Shown in pieces: positions 24,440 to 36,625 of a stretch of 64,000 nt of DNA. Positions within the stretch are counted from its first letter, which is position 1. Each line of letters begins with the position of its first letter. Both the position numbers and the translations under genes were made by a program. This DNA comes from Vermamoeba vermiformis (lineage: Eukaryota > Tubulinea > Echinamoebida): the NCBI GenBank assembly GCA_045837725.1, contig JBEWZL010000043.1, forward strand, positions 62,001-126,000, written 5' to 3'. The notes under the pieces are model-generated. The model had not been told where the DNA came from, did no database searches, and saw only the letters and a program-made list of their open reading frames with translations.

Positions 24440-25069
24440 TTAGCCCCAGTCGACCGGTGCGTACATGGACATGTTGTATCCGCCCTCATAAGGTGGTTGT
24501 AATGAAGGAGGCAACTCTGCTACTTGGAGCACGCGTTTAACACCAGATTGCGTTGTGACAGTCACTTCTACTTTTCTGCGTAACACTGGTGCTGAATCTG
24601 CTAACTTTTCTAAAGACAAAAAATTTTTTTAATGGTCGGTAATTATTGATTGTAGCAAAATAAAAAATGTAATGCCAATGAAAGGTATAAATTCATATTG
24701 AAGCAAGCTTACCTTTGAAAGGATAATACTGAGGGAGATGCGAGTACCGGCACGCTGTTCCAAAGGGACATTGGCCTGTATTCATAAAGGTTTGGCATGG
24801 ATGTTTGCCTCCCTCTTCGGCCAAGAGTTCCGCGGGATCTAGTGAATTAATTTATTTAGTCCAACCAAAATAATAAAACTTGGGAACTAATTTCAAAAAA
24901 TAGCTAAAATTTAAATGAGCTCTAAAATGGCATATTTACCTCTAAATGAGTCATAATGTAATTTGACCATCATCTTATGATAACGACTCTCGTTATGCTT
25001 TTTGCGCATCTGCGGAGTGTCATTAAATGTCTTCTCGCAGTATTCACAATAGTATTTTTCTAATGGCAT
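24440..25069 (-). CDS. ZMAT5: ZMAT5-like U11/U12 snRNP 20 kDa protein
   Basis: Three exons on the minus strand: 24940-25069, 24713-24838 and 24440-24609 (TAA). The N-terminus, MPLEKYYCEYCEKTFND followed by KKHNESRYH, is a U1-type C2H2 matrin zinc finger. The second exon has HPCQTFMNTGQCPFGTACRYSH, a CCCH finger. The two-finger order and spacing are those of ZMAT5, the 20 kDa protein of the U11/U12 di-snRNP. The linker MMVKLHYDSFRDPAELLAEE also resembles it. The C-terminal 55 residues are unlike the human protein. If correct the host keeps a minor spliceosome; a U1C-like role in the major spliceosome is the alternative. Confidence 0.8.
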
Positions 25070-25413
25070 GCTTTATAACTTCAATAGCGTTATTATTCAG
25101 TGTCTTTGCTACGCGTGGAACTGACAAACTAAAATTGTAGATTTTCTTTTTTTGTTTTACTTGCACAAAGTGAAAGCCATAAGCGAACGTTTGACTAAAT
25201 ATTTTTGTAACATAGAACGAATGTATTATTATAATATCTAAGGTACGAATAGCTGTTTTAAACTTTTTTGTGTTTTTTCAAATCTGAAACACAAAGTTGT
25301 TCTGCCACACTGCTCGTTACCAGCAAATGACATTATTATTTTTCTAATTATTTACGAGCATGTTTTAATAAAAATTAAACGTTCCTAATTTTTACTTATT
25401 TCTTAGGCAAAAC
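25070..25413. other. Divergent promoter region
   Basis: This 344-bp AT-rich spacer lies between the ZMAT5-like start (minus) and the F-box/LRR start (plus). It has poly-T stretches near 25147 and 25266. No gene is supported. Confidence 0.5.
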
Positions 25414-26997
25414 ATGTCAATTCGAATAGCGGAGTCTGATTTTCCTCCCCTTCCGCGAGAAGTCGAGGCGATAATATTTAGATATCTTTCATTACCAGAT
25501 ATTTACGTTTGTCAATTCGTATCGAAGCGCTGGTTGATAGTTGTTTGGGAGGCACTTCACGAGTTAGATCTGACCAAGAGTTTTAGTCCAGCGCTTGTTT
25601 ATCGAATAGTTCAGCGAGAATTGCCTCGTGCACCCAATGTAACATCAGTACGACTGCCCTACAACGTAGACTTCACTCATTTTATGAAGATCCGAAGGCT
25701 CCACATAACTTCATTGACGTACTCAAAGAACTTGCTTTATTTAACAAATTTAGAAAGCTTATCATTTGACACTGTATCCTCGCACGCGGAGATATTAGAA
25801 GATCACTTTTTGACCGGACTATTAGCGATGACAAATATCCGAGAGCTCGGCCTTGGTCTGGCGCTTGTAAGCAAAAATTTTTTTATTCTAACGCTAACAA
25901 TAGGACTAATATATTGACATTATAGTACAATCCGTTGGTTACTATGTTCACAAATTTGACAGCTGTCAATTTAATTAATCCTGGCTTGGTGTTCGACAAC
26001 GAAGGCTGGATGCAGTCATTGACCAAATTAAAAAAGTTAGTGCTGCTTTTCACGAACGAGAAGAAGAATTTTATTCCCGATTCAGCTGGTGCTCTGCGCT
26101 TCAAACCAATTTCTCATTTAACAACATTAGAGTACTTGCACCTCGAACGACCCGATATCAGTAAGTTTTAGCGACTTAATCACGTCGCTGTATTGTAGAG
26201 CATAATTAATAATGTGATTTTATGACAGATCCGGTCACCTGGGACGATTTGGATTGTTTGACGAATTTGCGCAAGTTGACTAGACTGCGCTACAATATGA
26301 ACAATACGGACATTCACAAGAGGTTCTCGTACTTGACACAGCTGAAGCAAGTTGACGTGTGCTGTCAATGCCCCGCGACGAGTCTGGCGAACTTTTCTTA
26401 CGCTGAAAAAGTGACTTTTCGAGGCATGAAGCTGTTTCAGGAAGGCACTCCGAATTTTCTGAATAGATTTACTAATTTGACAAAGTTGACGTTCTTACGG
26501 TAAGAATCGATAGTGTTAAATTAATAACGACATCCTTGTAACATATACGAATGTTAATGATGATTTTTTGATGCAGGTGTAATCTCTACAATGCAAATTT
26601 AAATGTGCTCGTAGAAGTCACATCGCTAAAAACGCTAAAATTGAAGAAAACAGACGTATTCTTGGCTACTATGGATAGATTCGATCTACTAACACAATTA
26701 GACGAGTTCGTATTGTTCCAGTGCTCGAACTTGTACACATCCACGCCGATCAGCAAAATGACGTTTTTGCGATCCCTAACAACGAACGTGCCCGAGTATA
26801 AACAAGAGACTATAAGCTTCTCGAACTTCACTAGGCTCCAATCGCTCTATTTGGAGTTCGATAGAGAGCCGAAGTTGCCTTACAGAAGAGTTCTGTCCAT
26901 CCGCTTGCAATGCCCGACAACTGTAGTGGAGCGAAGATTTGACCGAGAAGATTGGCGGCCTGGCACTGTTCGAAGAAATTCTAAGACATCGAAGTAA
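25414..26997 (+). CDS. F-box / leucine-rich repeat protein
   Basis: Exons are 25414-25866, 25926-26160, 26229-26499 and 26577-26997. The start gives MSIRIAESDFPPLPREVEA followed by IIFRYLSLPDIYVCQFVSKRW, a good F-box (LPREV...YLSLPD...VSKRW). It is followed by irregular leucine-rich repeats (LTNLESLSF, FTNLTAVNLINPGL, LTNLRKLTRLRYN, VTSLKTLKLKKTD). F-box/LRR proteins are substrate receptors of SCF ubiquitin ligases. The last 20 codons in frame (around 26930-26997) look unnatural. The +1 frame from about 26930 reads SEDLTEKIGGLALFEEILR and stays open to 27145, so the true C-terminus may lie there. Confidence 0.8.
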
Positions 26998-27416
26998 CGC
27001 TACATCCAACAATGTTTGTCAATTTTATCTTACCCAAGCTCTGGTAGTGCAACTCAATAGCAACTATATGACCAGATGTGTCATATTAAGATTTCCACTC
27101 CAAAACTGTACTCATAGCATTAAAAGTCAAAAAATTTTGATCTGATCCGAAATTTTTGTTGATCTTATCTGCTTTAACTTCAGCTATCGGTACTTTCGAT
27201 ACTTAAAGGTAACATACAAGTAGTTGCCTCCTACCGACTAGTTGCCAGACTAGTTTTAAAATCGGACATCGCGAGCTAAACTGGATGGAACGAACTTTTT
27301 TCTTTTTTGATTTATTTTGGCTGAGTACCTCAGCAGTCGGATATTTGTATTATATGTTAATAGTATTTATTTTGTAATATTCAGCATTAGTTAAAGACAG
27401 AAAAGGCTTTGGCAAA
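26998..27416. other. Spacer before the histone methyltransferase
   Basis: Up to 27145 it may be the continued coding end of the F-box/LRR gene in the +1 frame. The rest is AT-rich with no supported gene. Confidence 0.4.
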
Positions 27417-30183
27417 ATGTTCTCGTTGTCATCTGCTTTATGGTAATTTTCAAAATATTAATTAAAGCATATTTAAGCATTATAATTATGTTCATACCTT
27501 GCTTAAGCGTTTAATTCGCAAGTTAAAATAAAGAAATAATTTTTAAAAATTATTATTTTAAAACAAGGAATTTGCTACGCTTAACTTAGCTTCTGTATTA
27601 AATTTACTTATAGGGACGACGATGAACCAGAGCAAATTGGCTCACCATTAAAATTGGGTTCTATCAAAATAGAGCAGGATCGGGTTGAAGAAAAACCGCG
27701 CGAAAGACCACCAGAAAAGCCTCAATTTTCTTTATCAACCTCATTGGACATAGATTTAGACGATGATGATAGTCCACCAATTCCACGAATTGATTTTTTC
27801 AGTTCACCAAAACCAGCTTCTGAAATCCGGAGATCGAATCCAAATCCACTCAAAATTAATTTAAATGAGAAAAAACGGAAGGCAGACCAATTAATAGCAA
27901 GCAATATCAATAGTATTACCGAAAAGAAGAGCTCTCAAATGTCAAATGTAAATAGCAAGACCACATCCACCACCGCCAACAAGAAGCAAAAACTCAGCTC
28001 TGGATCTACACCTCGAACTTCGCCTTCATTAATCCCGTCATCAAATAACAACAACATCAATCAGATTAACAATAGTAATAAGCCTAAGTCTAGTAGCCGA
28101 GGCGAAGATCTGCTACCGCCGAACAAGGTCACATTGTGGCATAATTTGGTCAATAGCTTTGCGCCAGAATTATCCGACTTGTTGCAAAGTGATTTGAAGA
28201 GCTCAGTCACGATTAGCATAAGGTAATTATATACGTGTTGATTGTTTGCGTATGTAGTATTAACATGTCAAAATGCAGATCCAACACGAGTAGAAAACCG
28301 GGATATTTTTTGAAGCAGGAAACAGATTTAATTACCAAATATAGAAATGATTACCCGTTCAGTGGCGCACTATTACATGCACTGTCTATCCTTATTGATA
28401 GAAGTTATGACCAAATTCGAAGTCGATGGTTTGAAGAGGTGAGCCAGATCCGCACTATTTCATTATTTTTTATTAATTAATTTTATTTTCATTTTGCAGA
28501 ATCGATTTAACTCATTATCGAATATTTCTTCGGTAGATAGCTCAATACTTAAGTTGCTTACTCAACTCGAACAATTTTTGCGAGATGAAGATACTGTTGA
28601 AAGCGGCTTAGGACCATTGGCCAAAGATTTATTAAAGGTACTTTAGTGATGTTATAATTTATTATATTAATAAGTTGATTATAGAAAATTCGAGACGGAC
28701 AATCGTTAAAAGTTGAAGATATGAATCTTGGAGCAAGTCAAAGAAGAATTGAAATTCTACGAACAAAAACGATTATATTCAGCTTTCAACGTCGATGTCG
28801 CAATTGAGTTATTATCCCATGATAATTGCAGCGTAAGGCTAACTCATAATGATCATTTTTGACATTTTTATCAATTTTATTGTACAGGTCGATAAAGGCG
28901 TGCTTAAGAGCAAAATTCCAACACCACATGTCGAAAGGACTGAAAAGCCTACGACAAAGTTAACAACGGTCCAAAACGGTGCAGTGATCAATAGATACGT
29001 GTGGGATGATATTGCTAAGGGCACTTTGCGGTATCCACTCAGATGCATTAATGAAGTTGATGACGAAAAGCCGCCTATTGTCGAGGTAACAAAATGCACC
29101 ATTGCAGCCAAACTCGGCGAAATTTCGCTTTAATTTTTTCACAGCATTAACTGATCCGTGCTTAAAATTGATGATTTTTTCTTCAAATTTGGCTAATACT
29201 TTATTCTCTATAGTTTGTTAATGAATGTCTCCCATGCGCTGATGACGATTTGAAAGCTAGCAATTCACTCGATTTTTTGACTGGTACGGATCTCGATCCT
29301 TTAACATTTAAGTCAATCTTGGTACTAATAAGGATATTACTAGGATGTACTTGTATGGTATGCCATGAAGAAACTTGTAACTGTGCAAATGAAATGCAGC
29401 ATCGTAAGTAGATCTGCTGATGATTCGGGAAAGAAAATTTTTATTAATTTTATTATTATACAGGAATTCCGTACGACGAAAATGGCTGTCTGGTTGATTG
29501 GCTGCCTGGCACAGCAATCTACGAGTGCAACAGCAAATGTCAGTGTGACGCGCTGTGTGTCAACCGAGTGCTGCAGAAAGGCGTGACGGTAGTAATGGAA
29601 GTTTATAAGACTAGGGAAAGAGGATGGGGCGCTCGTACTTTAGAACCAATTCCTCGTGGAAAATTCGTTTGCGAATACACTGGAGAGGTACGTCTGGATC
29701 TGATCGGGATCTAGATTTGGATCCACTTTTTTTTTGATTCACGAGAACTGACGGTCGTATACTTAGCATATTACTAATGAAGAGGCCGAGAGGAGAGGTG
29801 CATTATATGATAAAATTCAATGCAGTTATTTGCTCGACTTGGATGTGGAAGGCAAACAGACGAATGCGTTTACGATTGACGCAACGCATTACGGAACAGT
29901 TAGCAGATATTTCAATCATAGCTGCGATCCTAATTTAGTTATATACCCAGTACGTATATAATTCGTATTATAATGATGAACTTTAACCGAATTTTCTCAG
30001 GTCTGGGTTGACGATCTGGATCTTCGCAAACCACGCATTGGTTTGTACGCTAAACGAGACATTGCAATAGGAGAAGAGTTGACATTTGATTATCAATATG
30101 AAACGGAGCCTAAGAAAGGACAGACTAAGAATCATATCGTCTGCAGATGCGGTGCGAAAAACTGTCGTGGTATTTTGTACTAA
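27417..30183 (+). CDS. SUV39-type histone H3 lysine methyltransferase (pre-SET, SET, post-SET)
   Basis: About ten exons run from ATG 27417 (MFSLSSALW) to TAA 30183. The N-terminal 190 residues are low-complexity with acidic, Ser and Asn runs. A middle region ends in a coiled coil ([19 protein letters not shown]). The pre-SET zinc cluster is seen as [17 protein letters not shown] and [21 protein letters not shown]. The SET domain has [36 protein letters not shown] and [11 protein letters not shown], and the post-SET is [13 protein letters not shown]. The SAM-binding NHSC and catalytic tyrosine motifs are intact, so H3K9-class activity and a heterochromatin role are expected. Near 28729 the frame moves +1, from KVEDMN to [10 protein letters not shown]. 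There is no chromodomain. Confidence 0.9.
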
Positions 30184-30315
30184 AATTTACTGTAAATTTG
30201 TTCGTTTTTTTAATCAACAGCAAGCTTTTATCGGATTAATTGTGCTGCGAGTTTTATAGGTGATTAAATCGTCAAATTACTTTTGTTGTCGGATCTTTAT
30301 TTATTTGCATGAAGA

Positions 30316-33272
30316 TTAAATGCTAAAGTCATAGCATTCAACCCTTTTATCAGCAAAAGACGTAATCATGTACTTGTCGTGCAACATTGGAAATTGAAAG
30401 TAAGAGAAAGGCTTCCAAACTCTCTCCCATTGCCGAGTTTTTAAATCAATTTGTGCAATTTTTTTGTACGGAGTGCATTCAGCAAGCATCCGTTGATTTC
30501 TAATATCAATACTGATTCTATACGGGAATGTTGCTTCTTTGGCTAAGACTTGAAAGTTCTTTGGCTCCAGTTTCCGGATGTCGAAGAGAAGTAGTCCCTC
30601 GTTAGTACAACAACCCAAGAGAGTAAATTCGTCTATCATGCCTAGATTTGTCAAGTTAAAAGGCATTGTTTGAACAACCTGCATATCTTTGTCAAATATT
30701 CTAAGCGTTGGATAACGGGTCCCAAAGACCATCGATCTGTTAAACGGATTCACTTTCACGTCGGAAAATGATATTCCTTCAGCAGTTGTTGCAACAATGC
30801 ACTGCGCGTTTAGATCAACCACTGAAAGTACTGAATGATAAATAGTTCGTTAGTGGCTGTCGAAAAAAAACCGAAAGAATTTCTGAGAATTTGTCCTAAT
30901 TAATCAAGAATACGTACAACTTGAGACTAGCACTCTATCAGGGCCCAGTGCTTGAATTGCGGTATATCCAGCAAGATTTAAAGTTAACTTAGTCGGATTA
31001 GTGCCTGGTCTTCCATAATAAATCGCATTTTCTCTAGGCAAGTGCATTGCTACGAGTGGCGGAGATAACGGCGGAGATTCAACAATACAGTACGCAGCAT
31101 CAAAGTATTTCTGGGGATGCATGAATCGGAGTTGAAGTTTCTCCTGGGTGTGCATGTTCATGAAATGTAATGTTGAGTTTGTAGTCGCAGCAAAAATCCA
31201 GTTGTCATCGATGATCGTGTTCGTAATGTATTCTTCCGTGTGCAATAAAACTTTTTCTTTGAATTTGCCTTTGCGCCAATTGTGCTGGCACCTTGATCCA
31301 GAAAAAAATTATTTTGAAAATTCGGAAAATCACCGTCGCTACAATAATACTCACCATTCCTTATTAATAACGTATTGTTTGTAGTCTGTTCTTGGCAACG
31401 GGATATCTCCTTCAAACGAGATTTTTCCTTTCTCGGAGATCTGTTTCCAAAAAGCATTGTTATTGAAGCTTTTGAACCATTGGTGCATCTTCTTGGCGAC
31501 TAAAAAAAAACTCATAATCTCGCGCACGGTCAGATTTTCCATAATAATCTCTAGTATCTCCCGTGGGAGATTAGCAAACTCGAAGGTAGTTTTTGCATCT
31601 CGCAGAAAAAATTCCTTCGCAGCCTCGGTGCTATCTGATTATACTATTAGCAATCGCAAGAAATAATGACGATAATACGTACACTTATATTTGAACCGAT
31701 CAAGACTTTTGAACTTGAATCCGATCTGCAACATAAAAATGCCCAAACCTTTATCCGCTACCCCTGCAAATTTCTCCAATTGATCTTGCTTTCGCATTTT
31801 GTACAGATATTCTATTGCTTCTAACACCAAATCTAATAATAGAGTTATTAATGTACTGGATCTCGTTACAAATTCCGTACGATCATAAAATTTCTCCTTA
31901 TCTCTGCAAGTTGCATTTCTTATTAAGAAAGTGTTCAAAGCGCCATCTCTAAGTACATATATTAGGATTAATTGTCGATTATAAGATTATTTAGTGCACG
32001 TACATTTTGTAGATCTTCAAACGTTCTTCAACTGAAAGCATTGCCAGATGCTTATTAGTACAATAATCCATAATATTCTTGCCATCCGTTGATCTAACTA
32101 ATAAAATAAGGTCTATCAGTATTGCGCTTGTTGGACAAAATTTTGGATGTGGCTCGGTCATTAGATCCGTTACGTTTTCGACTTACATTCCGAGTGGTCC
32201 GTCATTCGAAATATCTTGAGACAAAAATACACTATTGGATTTCAAACAGTATATGGCTGGAGTTAGTCCTTCAGATCCAAGTGGAGCGTAAAACGGGCCC
32301 ATCATCTCAAGGAATAGTAGCATCGCTAGCTTGTCATTCCTGTTGACTTTTCGTGACATAATAATATGCCCTGCTAGAGAATGTCCTAATAAAAAACTAT
32401 TAGCCATTCGTACGCTTTAACGCCAGTACGCGTTGACCAAAGTTTGACCGAAAAAAAATAGTGTAGCCCGCGTAATTCACCTCAACGAACAATATCCTGC
32501 TATATTATATAAATACGATATGTAGGTGACTTTATATAATTTAAAATGAGCTCGTTACCTTCAGGACTCTCGATCTCGTAGTTGTCGTTCAGTCGCATCA
32601 AAGCCATGAACGCAGAGGGGTGTTCAATGGCCTCAAATGGCGTTAATAGTTTACTATATTGATCTCTAACGATATAGTAGAAGGGATGGAAGTCTTCTGA
32701 CGATTTTATCGGGATCCACGCTTTTGAATAGATAAAGTTTGGAGAACTTCTCGCAGCCCGCAGGCTCTTTCTATTTAATTTCTTTAAGCGGATAGTAGAG
32801 TTGCCTAAAATACTTCATTATTTAAAGATCAACATTGTAACTATCCCATACCTAAACATTTGCACCAGATCGACTTCGTTGCAATAATTTCGTTCGGCTT
32901 TTTACCATTGAGGCATTCTCTCCCTAAAATTAAGTAGCACGCTAATATATTCGCTGCCTCTTTGCTGCCGTGGTGTAGAGCCTGAATTTAATTTAAATTT
33001 AATTATAATTATTGGGAAAAATCTCATAAAATCATAATTAAATTATTATTTACCGTTTCTAGAGGCCATAGATCATCGCGCATACTCTCTCCAATCCAAT
33101 GCTTGTTTCGTGCAAGGGAGTTTTCATTGAGGAGACGGACCAATTGTTCGAAGTCATTAGTCCTCGCAGCACTGAATATGCTTTCAATAAATGTTAGTAT
33201 ATTGTTCATTGAGCTTCGCGGTTGACCATTCGTTTGCACAAACAAAAAAAGTGTATTGATTGGGACTGACAT
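30316..33272 (-). CDS. F-box protein with ankyrin-like N-terminus and WD-like C-terminus
   Basis: This is a multi-exon minus-strand gene ending at TAA 30316. The start is ATG 33272 (MSVPINTLFLF) or ATG 33209 (MNNILTFIESIF). The N-terminal exons encode helical repeats that look like degenerate ankyrins (ALHHGSKEAANILACYLI; GLTPAIYCLKSNSVFL). An intron at 31630-31680 joins YKYSTEAAKEFFLRDA to an F-box, ANLPREILEIIMENLTVREIMSF. The C-terminal half has beta-rich blocks such as DDNWIFAATTNSTLHFMNMH and RSMVFGTRYPTLRIFD, consistent with a WD-like propeller. Joining of all exons in one gene is supported by matching phases at the F-box junction but not proven. Likely an SCF-type substrate receptor. 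Confidence 0.65.
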
Positions 33273-33488
33273 TTCACAACGCGTTGCCCCAAAGGGCCGT
33301 CTGCGCACTGCATACGAGCGCGTGTGCTTGTTCTCTTCTTGATTTTGCTGATTTCCTTTGGAGTGTGCAGGTCGAAGCTACGAACGGATCTGTTAAAAAA
33401 TCAATTAAGTTGTTACTACCGTAATTCCGTTACCATGCGCAACAAGGCAATTATTTATTGCATAATTTCACAAATGATCTCTTAGCTA

Positions 33489-35675
33489 TTAGTTGTTCTT
33501 AGCGAATTTGGGGTTGATACCAGTCAAAATTGAAGGGTTGAATAACACCGTGGCGGTCACCTCAGCAGCACTTTTCGACATCTCGTCCAATACTTGTGTG
33601 TTGATATTGTCAATAGTGTCGCAAGCTTTATGGTAGCAAGGCTGATGATATAATATGTTAGTTATTAGAAATCAAATGTGATGAAAAATTGAATGCGTTG
33701 ACACGATCCGGATCATCAACACTTGCAACTACTTACATCAAAGGGAACGTTAGCCACACCACCAAAGAGCTTTTTCTGCTGCAGAGTCTTTAAGACCCCA
33801 GCACCAGTTAACAAACCACCAGCAGGAATGCCGTTAGCAATGAAGGGAGCGTAGTCCGAACCACCGCTAAACGCGACCAACGCGGAGGTCAAGTCTTGGC
33901 TCTGGAAATAACCCTCGAACAGTTGTTGGATCAAAGTTGAGCCATGACGCACGTCCTCAGGTGCAGTAGTACCGTTGTGAATGCCACGCATGAAGTTAGG
34001 CGAGCCCAACATGTCAAAGTTGAGGTTGAGTGCAATCTGAGCGAACTGATCCGGGTGATTGTCCTTTCAAATTATTGACGTAGTAACTTTGAGCCAAGGA
34101 GACCGTGTTCTTCAGCTCCCCACCATGCCAATCGCAACTGTGCAGGTGAATCTTGCTTGAACATTTTAGTCTCGGCGACGATGCGCGCGAGAGCCAACAA
34201 AGTGGCAGCACCAGATCCGTTGTCATTGATACCAGGACCATTGCCAACTGAGTCCAAGTGAGCACCAACGACAACAACAGGCCCTGAAGAAGGACCAGAC
34301 AAAGGTTCGGCGAGAACGTTGAAAGTAGTCCAATCTGTCGCAAAAATCGTATCAGAAAACCAGAAACACAAAAAAAGGGCGGTGGGAATTCATCCAGAAC
34401 ACGAAAAGTCCGCGAAATGAGATGTTCGGTATTGTACAATAAATGACTTACGAGTAGTTAAACTACTAGCAGTGACGTGAAGAGTGACAGGTTGGGTCTC
34501 GTGCAAATCTTTCAACATCTTGCCAGCTCGGTCGGTGAGGAATAACACGGGGAAGGTAACGTTGTCCAAAGTCTCGGGATAATCATCGGGGCTCCTGCTG
34601 TTGTTGTTGTAAACCAACAAAGCACTAGTTTTGGCAGCCATTGCATAGGCCTGTCAGTGTCACGCAAAGTCAGTGCCTGCCACGTGCTACAAAGTATTAA
34701 ACAGTCGCGGACTTACGGTCTTTTGGCCGTAGCTGCATACACCTCGCAAAACGAGTGCAATGTTGCCTTCAGGGAAACTGGCCCAATCATCTGCATCGCA
34801 ACCAACGTTTTGGACTAACAAAAAAAAAATTGGCGTCAGATCCAAAGTATTACTACATTAGGAAAATGATTGAAACTAGCCGGCTCGTTTTCAAATTTCT
34901 AGATTCACCAACCAAATTGTCATTCAATCGGGTATTGCAGGATTGACTTACCGACAGAAATGTTAGCAATAACGTCACCAGATCCGGAGTAGAAGAAGTC
35001 ATAAAAGTCACTTTTGTAAGTGAAGTTGTACGTGATTTGGGGTCACTATAGCTAAAGTGGGCTTGGCAAGTGGCTTCCATGTCATGGCGTATTCGAAGTC
35101 TTGACGCTCGACCTTGAAGTAGCCGTAGCTGTTCAACGTGTCTATTACATATCGACCAGTTACATTGTAACCTAAAAATAGCATTTTTAATTAGAATCGA
35201 ATTCGGATCGCTTCGCAGTTCCAGCCGTTAATTCAACTTTACGCAAGAAGTTAACTTCTTAAATATTTACAATATTCTTACCTTCCCTTCCAGCCGCTCG
35301 AGAACCATTATTAGCGTCAGCAATATCTTGCAGTTTTTGCTTAATTCGGAAAATTAGATACGCCTAATAATAATTACATGAGTGTGAGCATACCAAAGTC
35401 GTCATAATTTCTTCGACATTCATGCGAGACGAGAACGTTTGGTTTAATCCGACAGATACAGCATTGGGCTCCGAATGTGGCCACATCGAGAAAGTAATGG
35501 CAGCACCAACCAAAGCACCAAGGAGTAAAATGCCCACAATTATTAAAATAAACATCCTGCCGCGAGAGCGCACTTGCTGCTATAAATAAAATAAAGATCA
35601 GGACAAATCTCGATCGGAATTGGTTAAACTTACTTGAGAGGCCAACAAGGGCCGATTTTCTTCGTCGCTGTGCAT
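33489..35675 (-). CDS. M28-family zinc aminopeptidase with PA domain, membrane-anchored
   Basis: About eight exons on the minus strand, from ATG 35675 (MHSDEENRPLLASQ) to TAA 33489. A single N-terminal span (MFILIIVGILLLGALVGAAI) makes it a type II membrane protein. A PA domain follows (GDVIANISV, then GNIALVLRGVCSYGQK, AAKTSALLVYNN). The di-zinc site ligands appear in order: VVVGAHLDSV, GINDNGSGAATLL, WWGAEEHGLLGS, NFDMLGSPNF and PCYHKACDTIDN. The fold is that of aminopeptidase Y and related lumenal peptidases. The frame moves +1 three times (near 35040, 34085 and 34063). After each move the family sequence continues (QITYNFTYKSDF; YYVNNLK; DNHPDQFAQIALNLNFDM). Confidence 0.88.
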
Positions 35676-36117
35676 TACTGTTAAGTGGTATGCTCAATAC
35701 GCGCAGGAAGCACTAAGGAGGTTTTGTCGGTTTCTTTCTTGTGCATTCTTTGCCTTTTCTGATTAGTGTCGATCTGTAGTTTGGCGCAAGAAAATCACCT
35801 AGAAATATCGTTTTTTGCTAACGCCCATGAGTTTGACGACGTAACTAAGTTAAACTAGATATCCAGAATCACTACTTACTCATTCGCATTCAGCTGTTAA
35901 CCGTTTTACTTCGTCCATTCTGTTTACCGTAATTCCTCGATTTAGCTCCTTAAACCAACAAAAACTTGTGGTGTTTATTTAGCCTATTTTTCATTACGAT
36001 AATATTTACCTGCCAGCAACGCCAATTTCGTTTTTTCGATTTTTCGTGTTGGCTTTGAAGCCTTAAAAAAAATCCGGATTAGTTAGCTATTTATCAAAAT
36101 ACTACCAACACAACAAT
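35676..36117. other. Divergent promoter region
   Basis: This 442-bp spacer lies between the M28 start (minus) and the small zinc-binding protein start (plus). No gene is supported. Confidence 0.5.
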
Positions 36118-36474
36118 ATGGCCAATCTTCGAAGAACAACGTCCGTACCAAAATCTGAAACAGTGGTGCAGCTTGAACCTATGATCCAATCTCCTACGGC
36201 GGATCAGCTGATAGATGCGCCTTCAGAACAATTAAAAATGCATAAATGTAGCGAAGCAGGATGTCAATATGCAGCTACGTCCAAATGCAGTAATTGTGAA
36301 GCCAAGATCTGCGTTGAACATACGAATCTCTATCGGGTCCCCAAAGAGGGTGAAAGACATTATTGTCCTCGATGCTATAACGAAGCAAAAAGCGGAAGAT
36401 TACTTTTTGGAATTATAGGAGGTGCAACAGTGCTAGTTATAATTTTAGTATTTCTTTACGTTGCGAATAACTAA
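36118..36474 (+). CDS. Small tail-anchored protein with B-box/AN1-like zinc cluster
   Basis: A single exon of 118 codons, from the first ATG (MANLRRTTSVPKSETVV) to TAA. The middle has HKCSEAGCQYAATSKCSNC, then CVEHTNLYRVP and HYCPRCYNEA: a Cys/His pattern that can bind zinc like a B-box or AN1 finger. The end is one hydrophobic helix, LLFGIIGGATVLVIILVFLYV, with three residues after it, so it is a tail-anchored cytosolic-facing protein. I do not recognise the family. It has normal codon use and no frame problem. Confidence 0.75.
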   Translation: MANLRRTTSVPKSETVVQLEPMIQSPTADQLIDAPSEQLKMHKCSEAGCQYAATSKCSNCEAKICVEHTNLYRVPKEGERHYCPRCYNEAKSGRLLFGIIGGATVLVIILVFLYVANN

Positions 36475-36625
36475 AATCATCGTGTAAAATAGAACAATAT
36501 TTCATAATATTTGTAGTAAATAATTAGAGTTTAGTTGTGCGTTACCTGTGAATTATTAAATTAAATAATCTTGTAATTCGGTCATTTGTTCATACGATTT
36601 TCATGAATTACCACAACTCCTGTAA

